In this document: piece after piece, positions 23,929 through 33,043 of the stretch
How positions within the stretch are numbered: the first letter of the stretch is position 1
How the letters are laid out: the number at the start of each line of letters is the position of its first letter
Assembly (NCBI RefSeq): GCF_013019105.1
Contig: NZ_BLTE01000001.1
Location: 248,001 to 312,000, forward strand
Direction: 5' to 3'
Origin: Fundidesulfovibrio magnetotacticus
Lineage (GTDB): Bacteria > Desulfobacterota > Desulfovibrionia > Desulfovibrionales > Desulfovibrionaceae
Length of the DNA stretch: 64,000 nucleotides
Program-made: the position numbers and the translations under genes
The notes under the pieces: generated by a model
What the model saw: the letters and a program-made list of their open reading frames with translations, nothing else
Database searches by the model: none
Told to the model about the DNA's origin: nothing

Positions 23929-25533
23929 ATGGACAACAACAAGCGCGTTCTGCTGGCCATCGCCCTGTGCCTTGGCGTCCTCATCGCCTGGCAATACTTC
24001 TTCCCCCAGAACTCCCTGATCCAAAAGGCCCCGGACCAGCAGGCCCAGCAGCAGGGCCAGAAGGCGGAATCCAAACCCGCCGCCAAGCCCGACCCGTCCA
24101 TGGCCCAGGCGGAGCCCCTCCCCGGCTCGCCCATCGTGGTGAGCACCCCGCTCTACAAGGCGACCCTGCTCACCTCCGGCGGCGTGCTCCAGCACTTCAC
24201 GCTTTCCAAGTACAAGCTTTCCCTGGACCAAAACTCCCCCAACATGGACCTCGTTTCGGCCCAGGCCGCTTCCAAGGCCCCCATGGGGCTTATCGTGGAC
24301 GGCAAGGCCTCCTGGCGCGACGCCGCCTGGACCACCGACGCCAAGGACACCACCCTGGCCCCCGGCTCCACCGCCACTCTCACCTTCACCGGCGCGGTGG
24401 GCGGCATCACCATCAAGCGTGAACTGACCTTCCACGCCGACAAGTACGAGATCGACGAGGCCGTCACCCTGGTCTCCCAGGCTCCGCAGGTCTCCAAGCT
24501 GGCCTTCACCCTGGCGGCCGGCAGCCTCACCGGCGGCGAGGCCAACTACAACCCCACCCGCGCCGCCTTCTACACCAAGAGCCTCGAGGAAATCACCGGA
24601 CTGGACGGCCTCAAGGAAGGCAAGATCGTCGATTCCGGCCAGTGGGCCGCCGTGGAGAGCAACTACTTCATCTCCGCCCTCATCCCGGCCTCCCCCGCCC
24701 TGCTCAAGCTCCAGCACGTGGACGGCGTCACCCGCCTGGCCGCCGAGCGCGACAACATCTCCCTGGCCGCCGGAACGCCCGTCAAGGTGCAGAACAGCTA
24801 CTACCTCGGCCCCAAGGAGCGCTCCACCCTGGCCCAGGCCCCAGGCAACCTCAAGGCCGCCCTGGACTACGGCTGGTTCCACATCCTGGCCGAGGGCTGC
24901 CTCTGGCTGCTGCACTTCCTCTACGGCTACGTGCACAACTACGGCCTCGCCATCATCATCCTCACGGTGCTCATCAAGGCAGCCTTCTGGCCGCTCTCCC
25001 AGAAGAGCTACAAGTCCATGGAGAAGATGCGCCAGATCCAGCCCCTCATGGCCGCCATCCGCGAAAAGCACGGCGAAGACCGCACCAAGATGAACGAAGA
25101 GCTCATGCAGCTCTACAAGACCTACAAGGTCAACCCCGCCGGCGGCTGCCTGCCCATCATGGTGCAGATCCCCGTGTTCTTCGGCCTCTATCAGGCCCTG
25201 CTCAACTCCATCGAACTGCGCCACGCGGCCTTCATCGCCAAGCTGCCCTTCACCGACCTGCCCTGGCTGGCCGACCTCTCCGCCAAGGACCCCTACTACA
25301 TCACGCCCCTGATCATGGGCGCGACCATGTTCATCCAGCAGAGGATGTCCCCCCCCGTGGGCGACCCCACCCAGGCCAAGATCATGCTCTTCATGCCCGT
25401 GGTGTTCACCTTCATGTTCCTCAATTTCCCTTCCGGCCTCGTGATCTACTGGCTCGTGAACAACGTGCTCTCCATCGCCCAGCAGGGAATGCTCATGAAG
25501 GGGAGCGCGCCCGCACAGGCCAAGAAGGCGTAG
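23929..25533 (+). CDS. yidC: Membrane protein insertase YidC
   Basis: 534 residues from ATG 23929. Membrane span 1 (about 6-25) is followed by a large periplasmic beta domain (about 60-310) and the conserved five-span core (about 330-525) with YGLAIIILTVLIKAAFWPLS, the NPAGGCLPIMVQIPVFFGLY motif and the cytoplasmic KSYKSMEKMRQIQP loop. This is the Gram-negative long form. It inserts proteins alone or with SecYEG. The upstream ORF extension (start 23875) is unnecessary. Confidence 0.95.
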   Translation: MDNNKRVLLAIALCLGVLIAWQYFFPQNSLIQKAPDQQAQQQGQKAESKPAAKPDPSMAQAEPLPGSPIVVSTPLYKATLLTSGGVLQHFTLSKYKLSLDQNSPNMDLVSAQAASKAPMGLIVDGKASWRDAAWTTDAKDTTLAPGSTATLTFTGAVGGITIKRELTFHADKYEIDEAVTLVSQAPQVSKLAFTLAAGSLTGGEANYNPTRAAFYTKSLEEITGLDGLKEGKIVDSGQWAAVESNYFISALIPASPALLKLQHVDGVTRLAAERDNISLAAGTPVKVQNSYYLGPKERSTLAQAPGNLKAALDYGWFHILAEGCLWLLHFLYGYVHNYGLAIIILTVLIKAAFWPLSQKSYKSMEKMRQIQPLMAAIREKHGEDRTKMNEELMQLYKTYKVNPAGGCLPIMVQIPVFFGLYQALLNSIELRHAAFIAKLPFTDLPWLADLSAKDPYYITPLIMGATMFIQQRMSPPVGDPTQAKIMLFMPVVFTFMFLNFPSGLVIYWLVNNVLSIAQQGMLMKGSAPAQAKKA

Positions 25534-25542
25534 GGTGAAGCC

Positions 25543-26712
25543 ATGAGCGATTTCAACACGTTCACCGGCAAGACCGTGGACGACGCCATCGGCGAAGCCT
25601 GCCGTTTCTTCGCCGTGGAACGCGACAAGCTGGAGGTGGAGATCGTCAGCGGCGGCTCCACCGGCATCTTCGGCCTCGTGGGCAAGAAGAAGGCCCAGAT
25701 CAAGGCCCGCCGCCGCATTGATCCGGCCCTGGCCGCGCTCCTGGAACAGGACGCCAAGGCCGGACGCGAAGCAGCCGCCACGCCCCGCCCCGAGGCCCCA
25801 AGGCCCGCGAGGCAGGAAGCCGCAAGGCCAGAGTCGGCCCCCCAGACGCAGGACGCGACCGTGGCCCCCGCCGCGGTGGATGCCTCCCAGGAGGCCGCTC
25901 CCGCCGAGGCCAACCGGCAGGACTCGGCCCGCCAGGTCGATAATCGCCGGGAGCGCGGCAACGGGCAGCGCCCGGAAGGTCGCCGCGAGGGCGGACGTTC
26001 CCGCAACGGCGCCCGGCCCCAGGAGCGACGCGAGCCCCAGGCCGCTTCCGGCGACCAGCCCGAAGCGCGCGACGGCGAGGCCCAGGCGCGCCAGCCCCGG
26101 CGCGAACGCGGCGAGCGTCGCCCCCGGCAGTCCGCCCCCCGGCAGGGCTCGCCCCGCGACGAAGCCGCCCTGGACGCCATGGACGACGATGCTCCCGAAA
26201 TCCACGACGACACCCCGGCCTCGCCGGAACTGCTCGCCCTGACCGGAGAGGTGATGAAGAAGCTCCTCACGCCCATCCTGGAGCAGGAGCCCGCCATGCG
26301 CATCGAGGGCAGCGCAGGCCGCGTGAGCGTGAGCGTCCTGGACGAGGAGCACTCCGGCCTGCTCATCGGCCGCGAGGGCCAGACCCTGGCCGCCCTCCAG
26401 TACCTGGCCAACCGCATCGTGGCCCGGGCATGGACCTCGCCGGTGCGCGTGCAGATCAACACCGGTGAATACCGCGAGAAGCAGGACGACAACCTGCGCC
26501 GCATGGCCCTCTACCTGGCCGACAAGGCCAGGAACCTGGGGCGCTCCCAGTCCACCAAGCCGCTCAGCTCCTACCACCGCCGGGTGATCCACCTGGCCTT
26601 GCAGTCCGACGAGACCATCCAGACCCGTTCCAAGGGCGAGGGGCCCATGAAGCGCGTGATCATCGTGCCTCGCAAGCCCAAACCCCCTTCCGAGTCCGAA
26701 GCCGCCCAGTAG
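25543..26712 (+). CDS. jag: KhpB/Jag RNA-binding protein
   Basis: 389 residues. The Jag_N domain (1-52, MSDFNTFTGKTVDDAIGEAC... with GIFGLVGKKKAQIKARRR) is followed by a long Ala/Pro/Arg/Glu linker (about 60-230), a KH domain (about 245-310, with LLIGREGQTLAALQYLANR) and an R3H domain (about 320-380, YHRRVIHLALQSD). It follows yidC by 9 nt as in most bacteria. Jag/KhpB binds small and messenger RNAs. The linker is much longer than in Firmicutes. Confidence 0.93.
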   Translation: MSDFNTFTGKTVDDAIGEACRFFAVERDKLEVEIVSGGSTGIFGLVGKKKAQIKARRRIDPALAALLEQDAKAGREAAATPRPEAPRPARQEAARPESAPQTQDATVAPAAVDASQEAAPAEANRQDSARQVDNRRERGNGQRPEGRREGGRSRNGARPQERREPQAASGDQPEARDGEAQARQPRRERGERRPRQSAPRQGSPRDEAALDAMDDDAPEIHDDTPASPELLALTGEVMKKLLTPILEQEPAMRIEGSAGRVSVSVLDEEHSGLLIGREGQTLAALQYLANRIVARAWTSPVRVQINTGEYREKQDDNLRRMALYLADKARNLGRSQSTKPLSSYHRRVIHLALQSDETIQTRSKGEGPMKRVIIVPRKPKPPSESEAAQ

Positions 26713-26734
26713 GCGGCCCCTTCAATGTTCCTTC

Positions 26735-26765
26735 AAGGCCGGGCCATGCCCGGCCTTCTCTTTTC
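26735..26765 (+). terminator. Terminator of the rpmH-jag operon
   Basis: Perfect 10-bp stem (26735-26744 with 26748-26757), CAT loop, then CTCTTTTC: classical intrinsic terminator. Confidence 0.85.
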
Positions 26766-26829
26766 GCGCCGACCGGATGTCGTCCACGCGGGCTCCGATG
26801 GATCGGATGCGCCCGGCAATGACCCAACG

Positions 26830-26860
26830 GTGAAACCTTTTCACTGGCACGGACCCTGCT
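26830..26860 (+). promoter_or_regulatory. Candidate sigma54 promoter with adjacent dyad
   Basis: TGGCACGGACCCTGCT at 26845-26860 matches TGGCAC-N5-TTGCW except one base, with exact GG-GC spacing. The perfect dyad GTGAAA-CCT-TTTCAC (26830-26844) abuts its 5' end. The predicted start is near 26871, 67 nt before ATG 26938. Confidence 0.55.
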
Positions 26861-26937
26861 TTGCGTCCAACGGGGGAAGAATTTTCCCACACCGAAACGA
26901 GGCGGCCCCGGCCGCGCGAGTACGCAAAGGATCAGAC

Positions 26938-27360
26938 ATGACCGCAATCTCCTCGCTCTCTTCATACGGCTACGGCACGTCCCCCCTGGAAGCCCTTAAG
27001 AAGGCCCGGGAAGAGGACGCCTCGTCCCGCGCGCAAGCCAACCAGGCCCAGGGAACTTCCGGCGGCGACACGGCCAGCATCTCCGATACGGCCAAGGAGC
27101 TTTCGCGCATCATGGCCAAGGCCAAGGGTGAGAACTCCGGTGATTCCTCCGAAAGTCAGGATCCCATCGAGCGCATCAAGAAGAAGATCGACGAGTTGGA
27201 GAAGAAGATCGCCGCCGTGCAGCAGAGCCGCCTTCCCGACGGCGCGAAGCAGGGCATGGTGAAGGGCCTCGAGACGGAACTGGCCGCGCTCCAGCAGGAA
27301 CTGGCGAGGATGATGTCCGAAGCCAAGTCCCAGACGGGTTCTTCCGCCGCCAAGGGATAG
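26938..27360 (+). CDS. FlxA-like coiled-coil protein
   Basis: 140 residues from ATG 26938 (AAAGGATC RBS). A polar N-terminus (1-60) is followed by a lysine/glutamate coiled coil (about 75-130, RIKKKIDELEKKIAAVQQS...). This is the FlxA-like layout seen in small cytoplasmic or flagellum/virulence-associated proteins, but function is unknown. There is no signal peptide. A sigma54-type promoter just upstream fits a flagellar or stress regulon (inference). Followed by hairpins at 27373-27392 and 27479-27503. Confidence 0.72.
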   Translation: MTAISSLSSYGYGTSPLEALKKAREEDASSRAQANQAQGTSGGDTASISDTAKELSRIMAKAKGENSGDSSESQDPIERIKKKIDELEKKIAAVQQSRLPDGAKQGMVKGLETELAALQQELARMMSEAKSQTGSSAAKG

Positions 27361-27372
27361 TCCGACCTTTCG

Positions 27373-27503
27373 CCGGGCCACGGACGGCCCGGTCACGCCC
27401 CGCCCGCCCCCCCGCGGCAACGGGCGTGGGCACGGCGCGCGCCTGCGCCCGTGCAACGCCAGGGATGGCTCCTCGGCAGGGCCGCGAAGGGCGTTCGCGG
27501 CCC
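27373..27503. terminator. Hairpins between convergent genes
   Basis: CCGGGCC/GGCCCGG at 27373-27392, and a perfect 10-bp stem GGGCCGCGAA/TTCGCGGCCC at 27479-27503. They close the FlxA-like gene and the convergent AMIN-domain gene. Nothing else was seen in 27361-27619. Confidence 0.55.
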
Positions 27504-27619
27504 GCCGCCGGAACACGCCGTCTCTTAGGCGTCGTCCGCGCCCTCCCCTTCGACCACGGAAGCCCCCGGATGCCTCTGCCACGCGCGACAAACCTTGCGC
27601 GGCGACTTGTTCCGCCTTG

Positions 27620-29131
27620 TCATTGTTCCGGGGCAGGGTCCGGCTTCTCCCGGGGTTGCTCCGCACCCGGAGCAGCCGGTCCCGCAGAATCCTGGCGGGA
27701 GCCCGGAGGAACCCGGCGCTCCCTTGGCAGGGCCAGGCGCACGCGCACGCCCTCGGGAACGGGCTCCAGCCTGGGCGCGGCGGCCTGGGCCTCCTTGTCT
27801 CGGAAATCCAGGACCACCCGGAACTTGCCGGGGTGCTCGCCCAGGCGCACGCGCTCGAAGGGGCCGCTCTCCACCGCGCCGGAACGCGCGCCGTCGGCCT
27901 TCCAGTCGCCCAGGATGTCCAGGCCCAGGCGCGCCGGGTCCCTGGCCTGAAAGACCACCACCTTCTCGGGCTGGGCGCTCGTGCGCACGGTCATCATCGC
28001 CTCGTCCCCGTCCACGACCACCTGCACCCCGAGCACCCTGCCGCCCTGGGCCTTGCCCTGGACCGCGTCGCCCTTGGGGGACGCCTCGGGCCGGGTCTGG
28101 CCCGGGGGCACGGCCGGAGCCGGGGCCTGTGCCGGAGCCGGGGCCTGTGCCGGAGCCGGGGCCTGTGCCGGGGTTTGCTCCCGAGCAATGGGCTGGTCCG
28201 GGGCCGGGGTTGGATCGACATCCGGGCCAGGGACCGGCGGCGACTCCGGCATGGCGGCAGGCGGGGCCCCCGGCGCTTCCGTGCGCGGGGCCGTCTCGTC
28301 CATGGGCGGCCCTGCCGCTTCGCAACGCGGGGAGTGCTCCCCGGCGGCCTGGGAAGCCGGAGGCGTCACGACTGCCGCTTCCGGGGCCTCCGCAGCTGGC
28401 CCTTCGGATGGTGGGGGAGCCGAAGCGTGCGGGACGGCAGCATCCGGGGGCCGGACGTCCGGGGCCGCCACGGGGGCCTCCTCCGCGACCGGGGCAGGCG
28501 GGGCTGGGGGCGTTTCGTCGGCGCGGGCGATGGTTCGAGGCTCCTGGGAGGGCCGGAGCGGCGCGGCGTCCGCAAGCGGCGCGGGGACGGCTTCACCGGC
28601 AGCCCGCGCCCCGGGGGGGGAAGCGGCCTCGCGCGCCGGAGCATCCTCTCCGGGGACGGCAGTGGGGGGGCTGTCGGGTCCCCCGGCAACGGACGGTGTG
28701 CCCGACGCGTCGGCAGGGGCGTTGGCGCTGGACGCGGCCTGGGCCTGGTCCGGCGGGGAGGCTTCAGCGACAGGGGCCTGCTCCGGCAGGGCCGGGCCGA
28801 TCTCCACGCTGCGCCCGAGGCGCGCTGCCCGCGCGCTGGCGGGCGCGTCCGTCACCGGACCGGGCGCGAGCCGCCCGGCGCGGGCCACGGCGACCTCTAC
28901 CGGCACGGGACGCGCTTCGGGCTCCGACGCTGGAGACAGCCCGGACGGCGCGCCCCCCGACCCGGCAGGGGCCGGGAGCGCAGGCCCGGACTGCACCGGA
29001 CGCGCCGGGGCCTCCACGCGCTCCGCCTTCAGGGGCGCGCGCGGCTGGTAGCGGGCGATGCCCACGCCCAGCCCCACGGCCCCCGCCAGCAGGAGCGCCG
29101 GAAGCGCCAGCCCGGACCAGCGCGTCTTCAC
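27620..29131 (-). CDS. Membrane-anchored Pro/Ala-rich protein with C-terminal AMIN-like domain
   Basis: 503 residues. A single N-terminal hydrophobic segment (about 7-27) makes it a type II-like membrane protein with an extracytoplasmic body. Residues about 30-350 are low-complexity Pro/Ala/Glu, including three tandem copies of six residues (PAQAPA; DNA 18-mers at 28115-28168). The C-terminal region (about 365-470, VLGVQVVVDGDEAMMTVRTSAQPEKVVVFQARDP... RLGLDILG...FRVVLDF) has the AMIN pattern found in cell-wall amidases and secretins (peptidoglycan or localisation domain). It is probably an envelope protein; its partner is unknown. It lies downstream of a glycosyltransferase-like gene in the same direction. 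Confidence 0.8.
   Translation of the reverse strand: MKTRWSGLALPALLLAGAVGLGVGIARYQPRAPLKAERVEAPARPVQSGPALPAPAGSGGAPSGLSPASEPEARPVPVEVAVARAGRLAPGPVTDAPASARAARLGRSVEIGPALPEQAPVAEASPPDQAQAASSANAPADASGTPSVAGGPDSPPTAVPGEDAPAREAASPPGARAAGEAVPAPLADAAPLRPSQEPRTIARADETPPAPPAPVAEEAPVAAPDVRPPDAAVPHASAPPPSEGPAAEAPEAAVVTPPASQAAGEHSPRCEAAGPPMDETAPRTEAPGAPPAAMPESPPVPGPDVDPTPAPDQPIAREQTPAQAPAPAQAPAPAQAPAPAVPPGQTRPEASPKGDAVQGKAQGGRVLGVQVVVDGDEAMMTVRTSAQPEKVVVFQARDPARLGLDILGDWKADGARSGAVESGPFERVRLGEHPGKFRVVLDFRDKEAQAAAPRLEPVPEGVRVRLALPRERRVPPGSRQDSAGPAAPGAEQPREKPDPAPEQ
28115..28168. repeat. Three tandem 18-bp repeats inside the AMIN-protein gene
   Basis: Three identical copies of CGGAGCCGGGGCCTGTGC, in frame, coding six residues each. 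They lie in the low-complexity region, where copy number can change without a frameshift. Confidence 0.9.
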
Positions 29132-29172
29132 GGCCTAGATTCGCCCTTCAAGGCGGCGGGCGCTGGGGGCGC

Positions 29173-30060
29173 TCACTGCTTCGGGGCCTCCTCGGGCAGT
29201 TCGTGGGCGCTCTTGAGCCCGGACAGGTAGCCCACGATGCGCCCGGCGTCCTGCGAGAGGCGCATCCAGGTCATGAGGGCCGCGGCCTTGGGGCAGAGAC
29301 TGCGCCCTCCGGCCATGTAGGCCTTCACCGGACCCGCCATGTAGAGCGCGTAGGCCGCCAGCACCGGCAGGACCCATACAGCCCGCCAGAACCCCATGAG
29401 CAGCATCTCCAGCCCGGCGGCGTAGAGGCCCAGGCGCAGAAGATGGCTCTTGGTGTTGGCCAGCGCCCGGCCGTCGGCCTCGGTGGCGCGGCGGCCTTCG
29501 TGGTAGAGCGCACGCGCGTCCGGGGCCAGCCGCACCCGGGCGGCCGCCGCGGAATGGGCGTGGGGCGCAAGCCCCGCATCCTCAAGGGCCGACACGGCGT
29601 GCGCGGCGTCCAGGGCCAGGAAACCGGGGCGCGCGGCCGCGATCTCCCAGGCCTGGCGGCCCAGGGCCAGGAAGCGCCCGCCGGCGGCCGGCGACACGCT
29701 GGCCCGGCAGGCCTCTTCGAGGGTCTCGGCCATGGGCTCGCAGGGGAAGACCGCCGCGTCCCGACCCGAAAGCGCGCCTGCCCGGGCGATAAAATCCGCC
29801 GCCAGCACGGCGGAGGCGTCGGCCACGGCCACGGCGTCGCCGTGCGCCAGGGCCGCGAGGGATTCGGGGGCCAGGGCCTGGAGGCTTGCGAACACGGCCC
29901 CCAGCGGGTGCACGCGCACGATGCTTTCGGCCCCGGCGGCTCGCCCCGTCAAGAGCACGATCACCTCGTCGGGCCTGCGCGTCTGGGCGGCCACAGAATC
30001 CAGGAACGCGTCCAGGCGGGCCGCGTCGTCGCCAACGGTTGCGATGAGGCTTATGGTCAT
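29173..30060 (-). CDS. GT2-like glycosyltransferase/membrane protein
   Basis: 295 residues from ATG 30060 (AAAGGAC RBS). The N-terminus MTISLIATVGDDAARLDAFLDSVAAQTRRPDEVIVL is the start of a GT-A (family 2) fold, with a possible DxD region near AVADASAVLAADF. Two or three hydrophobic segments lie near residues 210-260, and a short tail follows. It probably transfers a sugar to an envelope glycan, but the acceptor is unknown and the divalent-metal motif is weak, so an inactive or divergent enzyme is possible. It is followed at 41 nt by the AMIN-domain gene. Confidence 0.72.
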   Translation of the reverse strand: MTISLIATVGDDAARLDAFLDSVAAQTRRPDEVIVLLTGRAAGAESIVRVHPLGAVFASLQALAPESLAALAHGDAVAVADASAVLAADFIARAGALSGRDAAVFPCEPMAETLEEACRASVSPAAGGRFLALGRQAWEIAAARPGFLALDAAHAVSALEDAGLAPHAHSAAAARVRLAPDARALYHEGRRATEADGRALANTKSHLLRLGLYAAGLEMLLMGFWRAVWVLPVLAAYALYMAGPVKAYMAGGRSLCPKAAALMTWMRLSQDAGRIVGYLSGLKSAHELPEEAPKQ

Positions 30061-30133
30061 GCCGGTGTCCTTTCTTTGAGGGGTTCGGGGTCCTCGACCC
30101 GATCCCGGATTGTCCTGTCCCCGCACGCGCTTG

Positions 30134-31009
30134 TCAAGAACGCTTTGGTTCCCTGCGGCCGGGAGCGACGAGCGCCCTCAGTGCAGCCAGGTTCATGCGG
30201 TCCTCTTCCAGGTCCTTTTCCTTGTGCGTTTCCAGGATCATGGGCAGCCCGGCCAGGAGGGGATGGTTCACCACGGCCGCGAAGCCCCCCTGCCCGATGG
30301 CCCCCTGTCCGATGTGCTCGTGCCGGTCCAGGCGCGACCCCAGCGCCCCCTTGCTGTCGTTGACGTGCACCAGGCGCAGCCGGGAGGCGTCCAGCCGGGC
30401 CAGGGCCGCGTCCAGCCCCTGCGGGGAACGCACGTCGTGGCCAGCCGCGAAGGCGTGGCAGGTGTCGAAGCACAGGCCCAGGCGATGGGCATGCCGGGAA
30501 CGTTCGATGATCGCCCCCAGCTCGCCCAGGTCGCCCCCCAGGGTGGAGCCCTGCCCGGCCGTGTTCTCCAGTAGCACCAGGGGGCCTTCGCCGTCCGCCG
30601 CCTCCAGCGCGGCATCCAGGCTCGCGGCCGCGCGGTCCAGGGCCTCTTCCGTCCCCGAGCCCGTGCGCGCCCCCGGATGCAGGACCACCAGCCCGATCCC
30701 CAGGGCGCGGCAGCGTTCCAGTTCCGCCGCCAGGGCCGCCGTGGAGCGCGCGCTCAGCTCCTCGCCCGGCGCGGCCAGGTTGATCAGGTAGGAGGCGTGA
30801 GAGGCCACGGGATGCGGCCCCCAGTCCTCCAGGGCGCGGGCGAAGGCCTGGGCCTCGCCCGGAGACACGGGCGGGGCCTCCCATTGGCGCTGATTGCGCG
30901 TGAACAGCTGCAAGGCGTCGCCTCCGGCGGCGCGGATGCGCTCCACGGCGCGCGCAACGCCGCCGGCAGCCGACTCGTGAGCCCCGAAAATGCGCTGTTG
31001 CGTCTTCAT
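30134..31009 (-). CDS. nfo: Endonuclease IV (AP endonuclease)
   Basis: 291 residues from ATG 31009 behind GGGAGG; ATG 31012 is the adjacent alternative. The xylose-isomerase-like TIM barrel carries the Nfo metal-binding signatures: SHASYLINLA, VLHPGA, LENTAGQG, LCFDTCHAFAAGHD, HVNDSKGALGSRLDRHEHIGQG and ILETH. It cuts DNA at abasic sites with three zinc ions in base-excision repair. Usual length. Single gene, separated from the convergent or divergent neighbours by short gaps. Confidence 0.95.
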   Translation of the reverse strand: MKTQQRIFGAHESAAGGVARAVERIRAAGGDALQLFTRNQRQWEAPPVSPGEAQAFARALEDWGPHPVASHASYLINLAAPGEELSARSTAALAAELERCRALGIGLVVLHPGARTGSGTEEALDRAAASLDAALEAADGEGPLVLLENTAGQGSTLGGDLGELGAIIERSRHAHRLGLCFDTCHAFAAGHDVRSPQGLDAALARLDASRLRLVHVNDSKGALGSRLDRHEHIGQGAIGQGGFAAVVNHPLLAGLPMILETHKEKDLEEDRMNLAALRALVAPGRREPKRS

Positions 31010-31106
31010 CATGCCTCCCTGCCCCGAAATCTGTTGTGGAGTTCGCTTCGGGATGCTACCCAATGCCTCCCCGCAACCACGGTCGGAAGGCGCAGTCAGA
31101 AACCAT

Positions 31107-32312
31107 ATGTCCGGAACAGCATACGTAACCCTTTGGTATCCCAAACCCTCGGAAACCTTCGTGGTCGGCGAGGTGGCGGCCTTGCGCGAGCTGGGCATGC
31201 CCGTGACGGTCTACACCCTCTACGGGCGTCTGCGCCGCAACGTCAGCAAGGACATGGAGACCAAGTGCGCGCCCGTGCACCGGCTGGGCTGCGCCTCCAT
31301 CCTGTCCATCCTCGCCTCGGTGCGCTGGTGGTGGAAGAACCGGCCCGACCTCTTGCGCGCGACCGCCCGCAAAGTGCTGGTCCGTTTCTGGCGCGACCTG
31401 GAGCAGACCGGCGAAAACGCCTGGGCTTTCCTGGCCGGGTGCCACCTGGCGCGGCTCTTCACCCAGGCAGGCGTGGAGCACATCCACGCGGGCTGGGCCA
31501 ACGGCCCGGCCACGGCCGCCTGGACGGCCTCGCTGCTCACAGGCATCCCCTTCAGCTTTACCGGCCGCGCGGGCGACATCTACCCGCCCGACGGCGCGCT
31601 GGAGGAAAAAATCGCCGACGCCAAGTTCGTTCGCACCGACGCGGGCTTCAATGTGGACTACCTGCGCCAGTTCACCTGGGAAAAGAAGGACCGCGTCCAC
31701 CTGGTGCGCAACATGCTCTCCTGGGACGTGCCCGCCCCGGCGGAGCTGCCCATGCGCGAGCCCTTTCGACTGCTCGCCATCGGACGTTTCGTCAAGACCA
31801 AAGGCTTCGACGTGCTCCTGGACGCCTGCGGCCTGCTCAGGGAGCGCGGCGTGGACTTCCGCCTCACCCTGGCCGGGTCGGGCGCCATCGAGGGCAAGCT
31901 GCGCGCCCAGGCCAAGCGCCTGGGCATCGAGGACAAGGTGGAGTTCCCCGGCTTCATCCTGCACCGCGACGTGCCGGAACTCATCGGCCGCCACGACATC
32001 TTCGTGATGCCCAGCAAGATCTCCGCAACCGGCGACCGCGACGGCCTGCCCACCGTGATCATGGAGGCCCTGGTGAGCCGCGTGCCCGTGGTGGCCACCG
32101 ACGTGGGCGGCATCCGCGAGGTGATCGAGACCGGCGAGACCGGCATCCTCATCCAGCAGAAGAATCCCAAGGCCATGGCCGAAGCCATCCTCAAGCTGGC
32201 CGCCGACCGCGACGAAGCCGTGCGCATGGCCGAGAACGGCAAGGCCCGCGTGCTGGATTTCTACGACACCGCGCGCAACGCCCGCTCCTTCCACGACCTC
32301 ATCACGCAGTGA
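31107..32312 (+). CDS. Family 4 glycosyltransferase
   Basis: 401 residues, start ATG 31107. GT-B fold: the N-terminal acceptor domain has KPSETFVVGEVAAL and the PPDGALEEK loop. The C-terminal donor domain has AIGRFVKTKGFDVLLDACG, LAGSGAIEGKL and the ExE-like DGLPTVIMEALVSRVPVVATDVGGIREVIE. It probably adds a sugar during polysaccharide or LPS synthesis. It is followed by yaiI and, on the other strand, by a second GT4; with the flippase at 34195 this is a small envelope-glycan cluster. Confidence 0.9.
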   Translation: MSGTAYVTLWYPKPSETFVVGEVAALRELGMPVTVYTLYGRLRRNVSKDMETKCAPVHRLGCASILSILASVRWWWKNRPDLLRATARKVLVRFWRDLEQTGENAWAFLAGCHLARLFTQAGVEHIHAGWANGPATAAWTASLLTGIPFSFTGRAGDIYPPDGALEEKIADAKFVRTDAGFNVDYLRQFTWEKKDRVHLVRNMLSWDVPAPAELPMREPFRLLAIGRFVKTKGFDVLLDACGLLRERGVDFRLTLAGSGAIEGKLRAQAKRLGIEDKVEFPGFILHRDVPELIGRHDIFVMPSKISATGDRDGLPTVIMEALVSRVPVVATDVGGIREVIETGETGILIQQKNPKAMAEAILKLAADRDEAVRMAENGKARVLDFYDTARNARSFHDLITQ

Positions 32313-32420
32313 CCCGGGGCCGCGCCCCGGACCGAACGCAGACCCGGCGGACGAGCCCATGCCCCCCTCGCGGGGACATTCCCGCGCCGCTCCACGCCGC
32401 GTACGCCCACGGGGAACCCC

Positions 32421-32873
32421 ATGCACATCTACGCCGACGCCGACGCGCTGCCCAACGCCATCAAGGAGATCCTCTTTCGCGCGGCCGTGCGCCTGCGCAT
32501 CCCCCTGACCCTGGTGGCCAACAAGTTTCTGCGCACGCCCGATTCCAGTTACATCTCGGCCATCCGCGTGGGCCAGGGCTTCGACGTGGTGGACGCGGCC
32601 ATCGTGGAGCGCGTCGCCCCGGGCGACCTGGTGGTCACGGCGGACATCCCCCTGGCGGCCCAGGTGATCGCCAAGGACGCCCACGCCCTGAACCCGAGAG
32701 GCGAGCTCTACACCAAGGACACCATCCAGAGCCGCCTGACCATGCGCAACCTGCTCAGCGAACTGCGCGACTGCGGCGTGGCCACCGGCGGTCCGCCACC
32801 CCTGGGCAACCGCGACCGCGAGGCCTTCGCCAACCAGCTGGACATCTTCCTGACCAGACACGCCAGGGAATGA
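32421..32873 (+). CDS. YaiI/YqxD family protein (DUF188)
   Basis: 150 residues of the UPF0178 family: [22 protein letters not shown], a Rossmann-like start with aspartates, then [28 protein letters not shown] and a conserved C-terminus. A PIN-like nuclease role is suspected for the family but not shown. The last codons and stop are repeated 64 bp downstream (32915-32942). Confidence 0.92.
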   Translation: MHIYADADALPNAIKEILFRAAVRLRIPLTLVANKFLRTPDSSYISAIRVGQGFDVVDAAIVERVAPGDLVVTADIPLAAQVIAKDAHALNPRGELYTKDTIQSRLTMRNLLSELRDCGVATGGPPPLGNRDREAFANQLDIFLTRHARE

Positions 32874-32942
32874 CGCGCCCAGCCGTGCTTCCCCGGCGCG
32901 CGGCGCAGGCCGCCTGACCAGAAACGCCGGGGGATGACGCGC
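32851..32942. repeat. Direct repeat of the yaiI 3' end
   Basis: 28 bp at 32851-32878 (TGACCAGACACGCC...) recurs at 32915-32942 (TGACCAGAAACGCC...) with 3 mismatches, offset 64 bp. The first copy holds the end and stop of the YaiI gene; the second lies in the 170-nt gap before the convergent GT4 gene. A further 10-mer ACACGCCAGG match lies near 32988. Confidence 0.8.
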
Positions 32943-33043
32943 TCGGGTGGTTGAAGAGAGGGTCCCTGAAGCTCAGGACTGCCAGGACACGCCAGGATGT
33001 GCAGCCTGCGGGGGGATGGCCCGCAAAAAGCCCCGGGCGGACC

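Noticed and set aside
28115-28168. CRISPR-like array
   Set aside because: The three 18-mers are adjacent, without spacers, and lie in a coding low-complexity region.
27525-28325. 266-residue ORF on the minus strand at the end of the AMIN-protein gene
   Set aside because: It overlaps the better-supported AMIN-domain frame and has Gly/Pro/Arg shadow composition.
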